DNA from: Pseudoalteromonas sp. S16_S37
Lineage (GTDB): Bacteria; Pseudomonadota; Gammaproteobacteria; Enterobacterales; Alteromonadaceae
DNA length: 33,226 nt
Assembly: GCF_014694405.1 (NCBI RefSeq)
Contig: NZ_JAAUWV010000049.1
Location: 1 to 33,226 of the forward strand
Direction of reading: 5' to 3'
The translations under genes were made by a program, and so were the position numbers. The notes under the pieces are model-generated. The model was not told where the DNA came from. It saw only the letters and a program-made list of their open reading frames with translations, and did no database searches. Positions 1 through 8,174 of this stretch are shown here, piece by piece. The first letter of the stretch is position 1; each line of letters opens with the position of its first letter.

Positions 1-70
1 ATTGCGATTAAACCCAGAACTTTACTTGCCTTGGAACTATAAATCACAACGCATAGACTAAATTCTGGAC

Positions 71-343
71 TCAAGCATATTTTTGATGGTGAGTTACGCT
101 AACTTGCCGTAAGCTCACAGACTTGTATGGATTTAATGGTTCCGAAGGATCTAACTTTAGATCGCAGACTTTTTTCAGTAACTCATATACTTTAACTAAC
201 TGTTCCTCTGCTTTATGTTTGGCATCCTCAAGCAGTGGTGACACTAAATAACCACAGGAGTACATTATATTTTTATCGACAATAAACTTCGTATCACATC
301 TCTCTAATGCTTCATTCGTGATAATCAATTCATATTCACCCAC
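71..343 (-). CDS. Hypothetical protein, 90 aa
   Basis: I do not recognise this protein. It starts at GTG (341-343), eight bases or so after a strong ribosome-binding site AAGGAG, which is the main reason to believe it is real. The product is soluble, mixed in charge, with a predicted amphipathic helix in the middle (residues about 38-62, rich in E, K and L) and no signal peptide or membrane segment. It is the leftmost gene of the accessory block and lies on the same strand as the conjugation genes further right, but about 860 bases beyond the end of that module. No function can be inferred. Confidence 0.55.
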   Translation of the reverse strand: MGEYELIITNEALERCDTKFIVDKNIMYSCGYLVSPLLEDAKHKAEEQLVKVYELLKKVCDLKLDPSEPLNPYKSVSLRQVSVTHHQKYA

Positions 344-577
344 AAATTCTCCTTATTTTATGATTCTTTAATTTATTAAAAACACTAACGATAACTCTCT
401 CCAGAGTGTATTCTGATGCCCTGTAATATTTCGCTTATGAAAATGGTTGGACAAGTATTGCACATTTACGCTCCTACAGTCCGGCAATGGAAAAATGGGC
501 TAATGACTATACTCTATGCTACTTTGAATATGCCCATTTAAATGAGAACAAATGCACTTTAGCATCAACTGGAAGCG

Positions 578-673
578 CTACTTTTCGTCATCATACTTAC
601 CCGCATACACATAAAACCCAAAAAGTATCGCTATTACAGTTGCAACACCGATTAGCCAGATAGTCAACGTCAT
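578..673 (-). CDS. Small single-pass membrane protein, 31 aa
   Basis: This short reading frame runs from ATG at 671-673 to TAG at 578-580. A Shine-Dalgarno GGAG sits eight bases before the ATG, in the purine-rich run GGAGAAGAAGTT. The peptide has one hydrophobic helix (about residues 3-23, TIWLIGVATVIAILFGFYVY) and ends in a charged tail KYDDEK, which fits a one-pass inner-membrane microprotein with the charged end outside the bilayer. Function is unknown. Short hydrophobic frames occur by chance, but the strong ribosome-binding site and clean charge pattern favour a real gene. Confidence 0.5.
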   Translation of the reverse strand: MTLTIWLIGVATVIAILFGFYVYAGKYDDEK

Positions 674-968
674 AACTTCTTCTCCAACTGCTACAAATTG
701 CCCCAATTTAAAGACTACCGCAGAGGTACATATTCTGCAGCCAGTTTAAATGCTACAAATCGCCCCCGGAGTTTCCGAGCTATGAAGCAAACACTTGTGA
801 CATCATCAAATACAAACACTATACTGGGGTCTGTGCTCTTAGTCCTCTCTTATTGGACGGAATAGCACATTGGCCAACTATGGCAAGAAATGCTCCTTCG
901 GATTGCTACTTGGCCATAGTGGAGCCAGCGCGCCAGGCGCACAATAAAGAGAACAGAGGAGCTACAAC
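674..968 (+). other. Gene-free leader upstream of the 72-aa gene, with a hairpin
   Basis: No gene is seen here. The sequence CTACAAATYGCCCC occurs twice (691-704 and 753-766). A possible -10 element TATACT lies near 830 with a poor -35 (TTGTGA) 19 bases before it. An imperfect inverted repeat pairs 877-887 (ACTATGGCAAG) with 909-920 (CTTGGCCATAGT) with one bulged G, giving a stem of about 11 bp in what would be the 5' leader of the gene at 969. It might be a structured leader, but no known riboswitch class is recognised. Confidence 0.3.
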
Positions 969-1187
969 ATGAATCCATTAAAGTTTATTGGTCGATTTGC
1001 ATTAGGTACAGCAAAAGGCTTAGTCGAAGCCTCTCTCGATAGCGAACAAACTGAAAGCCACCTAGACCAACCTATTGAGATTGACGGCTTTGCAAATTCA
1101 CGTTGGATGACGAAAGACGGTAAGCTTCTGGATAAGCTCGATGATAAGAGCTGCCCCACTGACGGGGGTGCATTCGTAAGAGACTAA
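969..1187 (+). CDS. Hypothetical protein, 72 aa
   Basis: The ATG at 969 is preceded by a good ribosome-binding site (GAGGAG, eight bases upstream). The protein is small and soluble, with a basic N-terminus (MNPLKFIGRFALGTAKG) that could form an amphipathic helix, followed by an acidic middle and the tail DGGAFVRD. I recognise no family. It runs opposite to all other genes of the left block and ends tail-to-tail with the TraG-like gene, sharing a hairpin with it. A shadow frame on the other strand covers the same bases, but it lacks a comparable ribosome-binding site. Confidence 0.55.
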   Translation: MNPLKFIGRFALGTAKGLVEASLDSEQTESHLDQPIEIDGFANSRWMTKDGKLLDKLDDKSCPTDGGAFVRD

Positions 1188-1210
1188 GTAAAGGTTTCTA
1201 CACCTTTACT
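1187..1210. terminator. Bidirectional hairpin between convergent genes
   Basis: AGTAAAGG (1187-1194) pairs with CCTTTACT (1203-1210) around an 8-base loop. The stem overlaps the TAA stop codons of both convergent genes. There is no long T run, so it is a weak intrinsic terminator at best, but the position is right for one. Confidence 0.45.
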
Positions 1211-2855
1211 TTGCCGCCCCCTTCGTAGCTGCTTTAACTCCGGCCTGACCAGCTTTAGACGCAACTTTTGTACCTTTAGCCCCTGCACTTGCTGTACCTC
1301 CGCCAACTCCAGCCATACCAGAAATAGCAGATCCGAACCCTAAGCCGGCGTAAGATAGTATCGAGGTGACGAAAACCGGAAAGCCTATGAAAAGCGCGTC
1401 AGTTATCCGATTGCTCAAGAGCATTACATTCGGTTGCGTTATCAAATCTACCAGCGGTACATTTGACTGGTTGGCCACCGTTTCTATGTAAGACTTCTGC
1501 AACAGGATTGTCAGCTCCCAGAAAAAAGGCCACAACATCACTGAGCCAAGCAAAAAACTTAAAGCTGTAAGCATTTTAATATCAAACTTACTGATCACCA
1601 TAACCAACGGGAAAGCTGTGATAATGACGAGCAAGACCGCTCCTTTGATTATCGGTGCAGCTAACTGTGTCAAACTAGCTCCTGCATACTCAGGCAAAGC
1701 ACTAACTGTATTACCAAGCGTACCCGTGAAGCGATTGAACCAGTCAGCCAACGTCCCGCTAACACTTTCACCCAATAAGCCGTAGTCGCGAACCTCGGCA
1801 TTCTCGATGCGGTTCATGGCCACTGAATTGAAAAAGCTCCGTTCCACCAGTTTGTTTTTATACCAAGTGCTACTCTCACCATCATTGGTGGCTAACAGCA
1901 TGGTTAGCGTCTTGGATTTCTGTTCGTCAGGAACGTGGTCATATAACCTTTCTCTCAGGCTCATATTATTAGAACTGGCATTAAAGCCACCAAAGCCTGC
2001 TCCAACACCTAGCCACCATTCCTGGCAGCTCGGGAAGCCGCCCAGTTCATGTAAACAGCTACCACCACACTCAATCAGCCCATCTTTTTCCGCTTTCCAG
2101 CTTTCGAACCATTTGCTTATGTTCTTGTTGTTCCTCGCCGCTTGGAAACCTGGTATCAGACTTTGCGAGTAAAACCCCCTGCCAGTGTTTGAGTAATAAG
2201 CATCATTCATGAAATCCGGATGCCCTGGCCACGGCTGGTTGATGGTGTCCGGATCTTCAATCCAACTCACATTGTTATCGTTGCTTCGCGCAACCTGATT
2301 AAGCGCTGGCTTATAACACTGCTTTACAAACTCCTTAGTTTCAGCTCGAAGGCGAGGGTTTGTGATCTGCGTATTCATCAGGTTATTGGCCATTCCCTGC
2401 AGATTGAAAGAGCATGGCAGCTCGCTTATCGAGCCAAAGGACAAGCCAGTGCCTAGCTTTAATGCAAGTTCTAAGAACATCGGCATTTTCAGCTCTTTGC
2501 CGCTTAGCATCACGGTTAAGTCTGTCGCCGGTATTTCATCCTCAAGCAACCCATAATCAATGGTTCCTTGCTCGGCCGTTTCACACACCCGAGAATAGGT
2601 GTAGACATTTTCCATCGTTAATGGCCGCAGCGGGTAAAACCCGACAATAAAAACAAACAACATTGTGTATGTCTGCATTTCCATTCGACCCAACAACTCA
2701 CGCGCTTCAAAGCTCGTTTCCCTAATGGAAGTGACTATCATCATTGCAAATGGAAGTAGGAAAATGCCAGTGCCAATAAGCAGGCCTGTCAGAACGGCCA
2801 GGGCATAAAGCCCCGCCGATATGAAGTACAAGTCTGATATGCTTGAGACGATCAT
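1206..2855 (-). CDS. TraG N-terminal-like conjugation membrane protein of an ICE-type T4SS
   Basis: This 549-residue protein resembles the TraG N-terminal-domain proteins found at the end of the type IV secretion cluster of genomic islands such as ICEclc and PFGI-1. These proteins span the inner membrane and take part in mating-pair stabilisation. Hydrophobic segments lie at about residues 13-42 and 63-78, and a group of four lies between 385 and 515. Between them is a long periplasmic part with cysteines and the motif PSCQEWW (about residue 277), which in my recollection matches the PTCREWW-type motif of the family. The C-terminus is an Ala/Gly/Lys-rich tail. The ATG overlaps the TGA of the upstream gene (ATGA at 2852-2855), indicating translational coupling. 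The other transfer genes expected upstream are absent from this window. Confidence 0.8.
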   Translation of the reverse strand: MIVSSISDLYFISAGLYALAVLTGLLIGTGIFLLPFAMMIVTSIRETSFEARELLGRMEMQTYTMLFVFIVGFYPLRPLTMENVYTYSRVCETAEQGTIDYGLLEDEIPATDLTVMLSGKELKMPMFLELALKLGTGLSFGSISELPCSFNLQGMANNLMNTQITNPRLRAETKEFVKQCYKPALNQVARSNDNNVSWIEDPDTINQPWPGHPDFMNDAYYSNTGRGFYSQSLIPGFQAARNNKNISKWFESWKAEKDGLIECGGSCLHELGGFPSCQEWWLGVGAGFGGFNASSNNMSLRERLYDHVPDEQKSKTLTMLLATNDGESSTWYKNKLVERSFFNSVAMNRIENAEVRDYGLLGESVSGTLADWFNRFTGTLGNTVSALPEYAGASLTQLAAPIIKGAVLLVIITAFPLVMVISKFDIKMLTALSFLLGSVMLWPFFWELTILLQKSYIETVANQSNVPLVDLITQPNVMLLSNRITDALFIGFPVFVTSILSYAGLGFGSAISGMAGVGGGTASAGAKGTKVASKAGQAGVKAATKGAAK

Positions 2856-3220
2856 GCGCAGAACACCATGAGAAGCATGGTTCCCTCAAGGATGCACGAC
2901 ATTCTGATTACCCGGTTTTTTTCGGCAAGCAATACATCAGCCTGTTTCTCTGACAATGCCCCCCAGTAAACTAAGTGGCCAATCACTTTGCTGTAGTTGA
3001 GGAAGAAGGCGACCAACCCAATCAGGATAAAGCCATGCATGACATAACGCATCGAGCTGGCGCGGATTGTTTCATGCGCATGAGCAAGTGATTGAACAAC
3101 ATCTTGAGGATTATCAGCATAGCCGCTGGTCAGTATGAGAGGTAAAACCGCTGAGAATAGGTAAAGCAAACCCATCAAAGCAACAGAGAAGATCAAACCA
3201 CTTTTTAAATATTTTTTCAT
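2852..3220 (-). CDS. Small conjugation-cluster membrane protein, 122 aa
   Basis: It has a start at ATG 3220 with ribosome-binding site AAAGG six bases upstream. The N-terminus (about residues 7-32) is a hydrophobic segment or uncleaved signal, a second membrane segment lies at about 62-82, and a third at the extreme C-terminus (RMSCILEGTMLLMVFCA). The 4-base ATGA overlap with the TraG-like gene indicates coupled translation, and a small membrane protein in this position is usual in island-type T4SS clusters. I cannot name a family. It is presumably a membrane accessory of the mating apparatus, inferred from context only. Confidence 0.7.
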   Translation of the reverse strand: MKKYLKSGLIFSVALMGLLYLFSAVLPLILTSGYADNPQDVVQSLAHAHETIRASSMRYVMHGFILIGLVAFFLNYSKVIGHLVYWGALSEKQADVLLAEKNRVIRMSCILEGTMLLMVFCA

Positions 3221-3397
3221 GTGACACCTTTCAATTAAAAATCATGTAAATAAAAACAATTAGCGGCCTTGGCCACCCACTAACAAATTCATTTCTATTT
3301 CACGATGACTTAAGGTGTCTCGTTTCTATTAAGTGAGATTTTACCTTTCTCAAAGGGGATTTTTTCCGAATGAAAATTAATTTACTTACGTTATATT

Positions 3398-4306
3398 CTA
3401 GGAGCCAACTAGTTCCAACTCCTTATAACTATTGCTGTTGTGGTAAAGATTTTCATCTTCTTCAAACGCCATTTGTAAAGTGGTAAAGATAGTTTCTATT
3501 CTAAATCCAGTACTTTCATTTAACATCAAATACACATCAACTGTGGTATAACGCTGTTCGTGTATTAGCCGTTCATATTGTTCAACCAGCACAAGACGTG
3601 AGCCTGATGCTACGCATTCTGGCTCTGTAGAAACACAGTACGTATCTCGCCAAACTCGATAAGCTTGTGGGGTAATGTGGAAATCCGGTAAAAACCGCCT
3701 TATAAACGCTAGATTGGCACCTTTGTGTATTAGATTAATCACCATTGATTCTCGGCTAAATGCTAATGACGTAAATGCTGCAGATTTTGCGACAAGAGCA
3801 TGATCTATATTCAGTTTTACAATCTGTTCTAGAATCAAACTACTGCGATAAATAGTCATCAAAGAAGCAGGAAAATCACACATAGCTTTTACTAGCTTGC
3901 TTGGCAATGAGTGTTTACTTCGTGAACCATACAGACTTGCCGATGAAAACAGGTTAGCAGATAAGTTCCCCATAAAAGCATCTATCAAATTGACTTCCAA
4001 ACTATTTTCTTTGTCTTGCAGAAATTGGCTATAAGCATATTTAAGCTTTCGTTGCTGAGCTGCGTTCAAGCTGGGGATGTACTGTGCTAATTGAATCGCT
4101 TTATCGAAATTTGTTATGACAGCAATGGCCTTCATCCTAGTAAGTTCATTGCAAAATCTAGATTGCCAACTCATATTCATCTCACGCAATTTTATGCACA
4201 CAGATCTCTCTAAACCGTACAATCTAGCCACTTCAGAAGCGCTTAACCCAGATGCAAAACTATATTGAACTGACTCACAAAGTGCTACCGCTGCTGCATG
4301 TTCCAT
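3398..4306 (-). CDS. DUF2857-like integrative-element protein
   Basis: The 302-residue protein has the two-part layout of DUF2857 (STY4526-like) proteins, which occur in the replication/regulation module of ICEs and pathogenicity islands. Residues about 8-50 form a helical block (SGLSASEVARLYGLE), and a second block near 188-225 reads LIHKGANLAFIRRF followed by an AYRVWR segment. It resembles the family's pattern of a hydrophobic pair, GA, then a helix-turn-helix-like stretch ending in Arg. It is longer than the roughly 200 residues usual for the family because of a middle insertion. The second block also vaguely recalls FlhC-type activators, the alternative reading. ATG 4306 follows AGGGAAG, and the next gene upstream overlaps it by 32 bases. 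It probably regulates or maintains the element. Confidence 0.6.
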   Translation of the reverse strand: MEHAAAVALCESVQYSFASGLSASEVARLYGLERSVCIKLREMNMSWQSRFCNELTRMKAIAVITNFDKAIQLAQYIPSLNAAQQRKLKYAYSQFLQDKENSLEVNLIDAFMGNLSANLFSSASLYGSRSKHSLPSKLVKAMCDFPASLMTIYRSSLILEQIVKLNIDHALVAKSAAFTSLAFSRESMVINLIHKGANLAFIRRFLPDFHITPQAYRVWRDTYCVSTEPECVASGSRLVLVEQYERLIHEQRYTTVDVYLMLNESTGFRIETIFTTLQMAFEEDENLYHNSNSYKELELVGS

Positions 4307-4562
4307 TATCTTCCCTCTTTAAAGTCGATTGAAACGCTTTAATGGCCGCGCTAGCTGATTTTCCCGTGGCCACATAAACACCATTCATCCAATAACATTG
4401 ATCACCAAACATGTGATATTCCATACCGCTGACACAACATTGAATTGTTTCATTGTTTTCAGAAACGGTGAAAAGCGCATATCCATACTCAGTTATTTTT
4501 CCCGATTTAATAACAGGCTCCATGTTATCCAAAATATCTTTTACTAAACCTAAGGCGGTCAT
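4275..4562 (-). CDS. Hypothetical protein, 95 aa
   Basis: I do not recognise this protein. It is soluble, with several aromatic residues and cysteines (QCCVSGMEYHMFGDQCYWMNGV, residues about 41-62) and a short helix at the C-terminus (SASAAIKAFQSTLKRE). Its ATG (4560-4562) overlaps by one base the TAA of the upstream gene (TAATG), and its 3' end overlaps the DUF2857-like gene by 32 bases. The three genes are therefore translated from one message, which supports the reality of this small frame. The role is probably linked to the DUF2857-like protein, but nothing in the sequence shows what it does. Confidence 0.6.
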   Translation of the reverse strand: MTALGLVKDILDNMEPVIKSGKITEYGYALFTVSENNETIQCCVSGMEYHMFGDQCYWMNGVYVATGKSASAAIKAFQSTLKREDNGTCSSGSTL

Positions 4563-4777
4563 TATCTAATCTCCAATTTTTTGCTTAATTCATCTATTTG
4601 CTTATCTTTACGCTCGATGATTCGAGCCAATTTTTTAAGCTTGAACTTCGCTTGTCCTTGCACAATTTCTAGCTGCTTTTCTGAATCATGTGCTCGCCGA
4701 TTTAACGCTTCTAAATCGCATTTAAACCTTTCCCATTCGGATGTTGGTATGAATAACCCTTCAACATCTCTGTACAT
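4562..4777 (-). CDS. Small coiled-coil protein, 71 aa
   Basis: The frame can start at TTG 4792 or ATG 4777. I prefer the ATG because GGAAAAG lies at a normal distance before it, whereas the GGGAG before the TTG is only three bases away. From about residue 15 onward the product is one long charged helix with a heptad-like pattern (ALNRRAHDSEKQLEIV, then KLARIIERKDKQIDEL), so it is a likely coiled coil. It is the first gene of a three-gene coupled set with the 95-residue and DUF2857-like proteins and begins 28 bases downstream of the recombinase gene. The role is unknown; a DNA-binding accessory or a scaffold is possible. Confidence 0.55.
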   Translation of the reverse strand: MYRDVEGLFIPTSEWERFKCDLEALNRRAHDSEKQLEIVQGQAKFKLKKLARIIERKDKQIDELSKKLEIR

Positions 4778-4804
4778 TATCTTTTCCGCCAAATGCTCCC
4801 CCTA

Positions 4805-5704
4805 TCATCGACCTAAATATATGACTGTGATCTGTTCTCGGCCGTGGCCGAGTTCATTCGAAACTTGTAATCGTGCTTGCCTATCAATTTGTTTTTGTTC
4901 TGGTGTGAGTTGTTTGTTTGTTGGCCCACCGGCGATTGGAGAGCGCCAACCGGTTAGTTCTAAGTAACGCTGTTGGGCATACATGTGTCTAAGGCCATGG
5001 TTTTTATCTAGCCCTGCTTGGCTTGTCTGTCGTTCATACGCTTTGAGTTGTTGAATATAGTTTCGGTCGGGGCGGATCAGTGCGCCTCCACCGACTTGGT
5101 TTTGCACTTGTTGAAGTAGATGTCGCTGAGATTCAGTTCTAATAGGAATGACTCTGGGACGACCGCCCTTTGTCCAGCTGGGTTTTAGCACTAACTGTTC
5201 GCCTCGAATGGCATAATTAGGTCGAAATTTAATGGCTTCTTCTCTACGTAAGCCAAACTCTCGCTGCAGCCGAAGTGAGAGTTTAACAAGCGGGTCGCTG
5301 ACTTTCTCAAGCTTATTTTGTTCTAGTTCTTTTGCTTTTGACTCGGTAGGTGTGTAGGTTCGCTTTTCCAAATCAAGTGTGATTGCTTGGTTTGCGCCAT
5401 TGTTGGACTTTGGCAGCATCGAAGCTTTACCGATTTTTTCCGCCCACCACCTTACATGGCTAAGTCGATTTTTAATTGTGCCAGCAGATAGCCCTTCTCC
5501 CTGCCAGCGCTCAATAAGATAGTTTACGTGTTTGGGTTTGAGTGATTGCACCGATTGCAAGCGGTACCCGCCCTGTTTAAGCTGAGCAGAGATCTGGACC
5601 AGTACTTTTTTACGCTCAGCCTTAACTCCAAAACTACCGTCTTGGTTTCTGAGCATAAGCCCTTGAAGCTGATATTTTAAATTACTCAATACTTGTTCAC
5701 TCAC
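4805..5704 (-). CDS. Tyrosine recombinase (phage-type integrase, Integrase_1 family)
   Basis: This 299-residue enzyme has the layout of the Phage_integr_N plus Integrase_1 tyrosine recombinases. Residues 1-95 form the SAM-like core-binding domain (SAGTIKNRLSHVRWW). The catalytic domain shows R153 (FGLRREEA), K179 (TKGGRPR), H236 and R239 (NHGLRH), H287 (ELGHGR) and the nucleophile Y296 (VIYLGR). All catalytic positions are present, so the enzyme should be active. Such enzymes integrate and excise mobile islands by strand exchange at short att sites. It starts at GTG 5704 without a clear ribosome-binding site. Two palindromes lie just upstream (5782-5823). It leads the same-strand set that runs to the DUF2857-like gene. 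Confidence 0.88.
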   Translation of the reverse strand: MSEQVLSNLKYQLQGLMLRNQDGSFGVKAERKKVLVQISAQLKQGGYRLQSVQSLKPKHVNYLIERWQGEGLSAGTIKNRLSHVRWWAEKIGKASMLPKSNNGANQAITLDLEKRTYTPTESKAKELEQNKLEKVSDPLVKLSLRLQREFGLRREEAIKFRPNYAIRGEQLVLKPSWTKGGRPRVIPIRTESQRHLLQQVQNQVGGGALIRPDRNYIQQLKAYERQTSQAGLDKNHGLRHMYAQQRYLELTGWRSPIAGGPTNKQLTPEQKQIDRQARLQVSNELGHGREQITVIYLGR

Positions 5705-6436
5705 CGTGTTTATAAATTCGATTACACGTTATCAACCCAACTAACTATTTGAACCAATATCCAAATGGTAAGTTTTAAATGCCAACTGCACGTTGGAGCG
5801 TACAATTTCCGTATAAATACGGATAAGGGCACAACAGTTCAAAATGGCCAAATTAGCCTCGCTTTAGATGCTTCCCGCAATGGGCGTGCATGATAAAACG
5901 CAAATAAAAATGTGCTCAGCACAGGTCAGTTAGGTCATAACATTTCTCCTATTTGGGTTCGTTAGGGATCGCTTAATTCTCTGCAAAACGCAGGTACAAA
6001 TAGCCAAATTCAAGGCATAAAAGTGCCTAAATCAGATGAACTAATTTGTGAAGTAAAAAGCCCGAAAGCTTGGTTTCTAGTTGTGAGTAGATCTCACTGG
6101 TATGACAAAGCCAAAGGCTTTGCTTGATGACGCGATGACCGATGTCTCGCTATTGTTGGAATCATTTTTAGAGTGTCATAACGCCCACAGAACGTCAACA
6201 ATTGATTCTCCCCTCTTTGTTCTTCTTGGTTTAGCGTGGGGTTTAACACCGCGTCACTCCCTCTGAAAAGGGAGTGACGCGGTTGATCTGTTAATATAGA
6301 TGCATATCGTGAATTTAGGATTACTTCAGGACTGAGATAGTTAACTTAAAAAATGCAACTAATTCTAGTTTGTACTATGGGCAGATAGTGGTAATTCCGA
6401 GCTTTTCTGACAAACTTGTCCGAAAACAGCGTTTTG
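5705..6436. other. Gene-free, hairpin-rich strip upstream of the integrase
   Basis: No convincing gene is present in 732 bases. Several inverted repeats lie in a row: CCAAC/GTTGG (5782-5786 and 5792-5796), TCCGTAT/ATACGGA (5808-5814 and 5817-5823), GTGAG/CTCAC (6083-6087 and 6093-6097), CAAAGCC/GGCTTTG (6106-6112 and 6116-6122) and the 15-bp stem at 6248-6283. The first two sit within 120 bases of the integrase start and could be operators or recombinase/excisionase sites. A 54-codon plus-strand frame (6102-6266) lacks a ribosome-binding site and its stop falls in the 15-bp stem. The strip may be a decayed gene, an att region or a structured RNA. Confidence 0.4.
6248..6283. repeat. Perfect 15-bp inverted repeat with 6-base loop
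   Basis: ACCGCGTCACTCCCT (6248-6262) is exactly complementary to AGGGAGTGACGCGGT (6269-6283), with loop CTGAAA. Ten of the fifteen pairs are G-C, which stands out in AT-rich surroundings. Neither side is followed by a T run, so it is not a standard intrinsic terminator. A single-strand origin, recombination site or mobile palindrome are possible readings. Confidence 0.8.
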
Positions 6437-7906
6437 CTATCTGTTTTTACTTGCATCTTTGACTAGTGCAAATATACCCAGCATTGAACTAGACAACACT
6501 TTTCGCTCATGAGACTCGTCAAATTTATCTGAGCTGTATTTTCCCATCGCGGCCAATGCTAAGGGTAGCGCAGCCCCCAAAAATGGTGCTAGAGCTGGAA
6601 CCATAGTTACCGCAAGCCCCCCTCCCGCTATCAAAGCTGATTTCATGTGCTTTGCTTTATACTTCCCATTTAATATCTCAACTTCTTTCTGATGCGTAGA
6701 GATTAGTGATTCTATGTGTGAGCATACTTCCGCTGCTGTATAGTCAAGATCTTCAATTTTTATCGTGGGGAGACCTGTAATAAACCCTCTGAGTTCGTTC
6801 CTAAATTTGACGTTTTCGTCGCTCTTTCTAAGCTCAACTAATTGCTCATCATTAATATTTGCCAAATAATCCAATCGACTATTAGCCAATGCTGAAATAG
6901 CTACATTTATACTTTGATCAGAGCCTGCAAAATCGGATACCCTTGAGTTATTCATTCGGCTCAACAGCGAAAAATAATGAGCTTGTGCTGGTATACACAA
7001 AAGAGGGTTACTGTTCAGTTCATTTGCATTTTCAAATAAGTGAAATTGAGGTTGAACACGCTCCATTATTCCGTTCAAAACTATTCGACCTTGTGGCGCA
7101 TGAGCGAGAATTTCATTAAACCCTGGAGTCCTCCATTGCAAAGCATCGTCTCTATAGTTTCTCAAAGCATCCCTCAGCGGCTCTCCAACTTCACCTCCGG
7201 GCGAAATAAAAAGGCGCTGCTCTTCAACCCGCGTTAGAAAATTATTTTCGTCACTATCTACGTAGTCAAAGACGTCTTCAATGCTTATAATTTCCCTATT
7301 GGCATAATACGAAAAAAAATCCGCGATAAGCTGATTCGTTTCATTTTTAGTTTGTGTGTCATTTTCTTCAAGTGACTTTTCCCAACTAGGGAAAACAAGA
7401 AATGGAGGCATGTCGAAGTCTTGCGAATGAAGGTTCTTAAGATGGAGCGTAAAGAATACTGCTTCAATTATATTGACGAATTTGAATTTCTCATGCTCTC
7501 TCTTTGACTCTAGCCAAGGCATAACTGGGTCTGGAATTAAAACAATATCAGAAATAAGAATGGTTTTTTTGACGGCATTGAGTTGTGTTTCCAGAAACCT
7601 ACTACTGCCGCCAAGGTTGATTTTGCAACATTTTACGTTCTTAACTGATTGAAAACACTCCATGCTTTCTTGTGAATATAACTTTCCAAGTTTTTTCGCT
7701 AGAGTCTCAAATGAAGCCATGCAGACAGAAGACCGCTTTGAGTTATTCTTCAGTGACTCTCCCAGCTTGTTAATAGCCTCTGTAAATTCTGACTGGTTGC
7801 AAAATTTGTCAAATGAACAGCCGGTAGCACCAATAAAGAACTCTTCCAATATTTCGAAATATGATCTTTGATAGATTAACAGTGTGTGCAAATCAGATTT
7901 TTGCAT
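6437..7906 (-). CDS. Hypothetical island protein with C-terminal hydrophobic hairpin, 489 aa
   Basis: I do not recognise this family. The longest frame starts at ATG 8038, but the in-frame ATG at 7906 has a strong ribosome-binding site (AAGGAAG, six bases upstream) and the upstream one has none, so I take 7906. The protein is soluble and charged for about 405 residues, with a buried strand ILISDIVLIPDP near residue 115. It ends with a glycine/alanine-rich hydrophobic hairpin (SALIAGGGLAVTMVP, then LGAALPLALAAMG) and a charged tail. That layout suits a protein that attaches to or inserts in membrane. Lying alone in an island between an integrase and a possible replication gene, it is a candidate defence or toxin-like effector, but no nuclease, NTPase or protease motif is visible. 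Confidence 0.8.
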   Translation of the reverse strand: MQKSDLHTLLIYQRSYFEILEEFFIGATGCSFDKFCNQSEFTEAINKLGESLKNNSKRSSVCMASFETLAKKLGKLYSQESMECFQSVKNVKCCKINLGGSSRFLETQLNAVKKTILISDIVLIPDPVMPWLESKREHEKFKFVNIIEAVFFTLHLKNLHSQDFDMPPFLVFPSWEKSLEENDTQTKNETNQLIADFFSYYANREIISIEDVFDYVDSDENNFLTRVEEQRLFISPGGEVGEPLRDALRNYRDDALQWRTPGFNEILAHAPQGRIVLNGIMERVQPQFHLFENANELNSNPLLCIPAQAHYFSLLSRMNNSRVSDFAGSDQSINVAISALANSRLDYLANINDEQLVELRKSDENVKFRNELRGFITGLPTIKIEDLDYTAAEVCSHIESLISTHQKEVEILNGKYKAKHMKSALIAGGGLAVTMVPALAPFLGAALPLALAAMGKYSSDKFDESHERKVLSSSMLGIFALVKDASKNR

Positions 7907-8174
7907 CTTATCTTCCTTTTTACAGATAACAATTTTATGGTGAGTAATTGAGTCATATGTCTGATCGCAATCGCCTAATTCTTGTCGTTCCATATTAATA
8001 TCAAATAAATCATATCCCCAACCAGCTTCTTCATTCATGTGAGTTAAAATGGTCAGCCCAATGGATCGTTTTTCTGACTATGGGAGAAACTATAAAATCA
8101 AAGATATAGAAGCAATATTTGACTGAATAGGTGAGCGACAGCTTTTTGAGCTTAGTAGCTATCAATAAAAGTTA

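Noticed and set aside
962..1159. Minus-strand frame of 65 codons opposite the 72-residue gene
   Set aside because: It lacks a comparable ribosome-binding site and looks like the shadow of the plus-strand gene.
3335..3365. Hairpin CCTTT/AAAGG as terminator after the DUF2857-like gene
   Set aside because: Five pairs and no proper T run on the relevant strand make it too weak to report.
6102..6266. Plus-strand frame of 54 codons (MTKPKALLDDAMTDVS...) ending inside the 15-bp stem
   Set aside because: It has no ribosome-binding site, overlaps two hairpins, and its stop falls in the palindrome, so chance is more likely than a gene.
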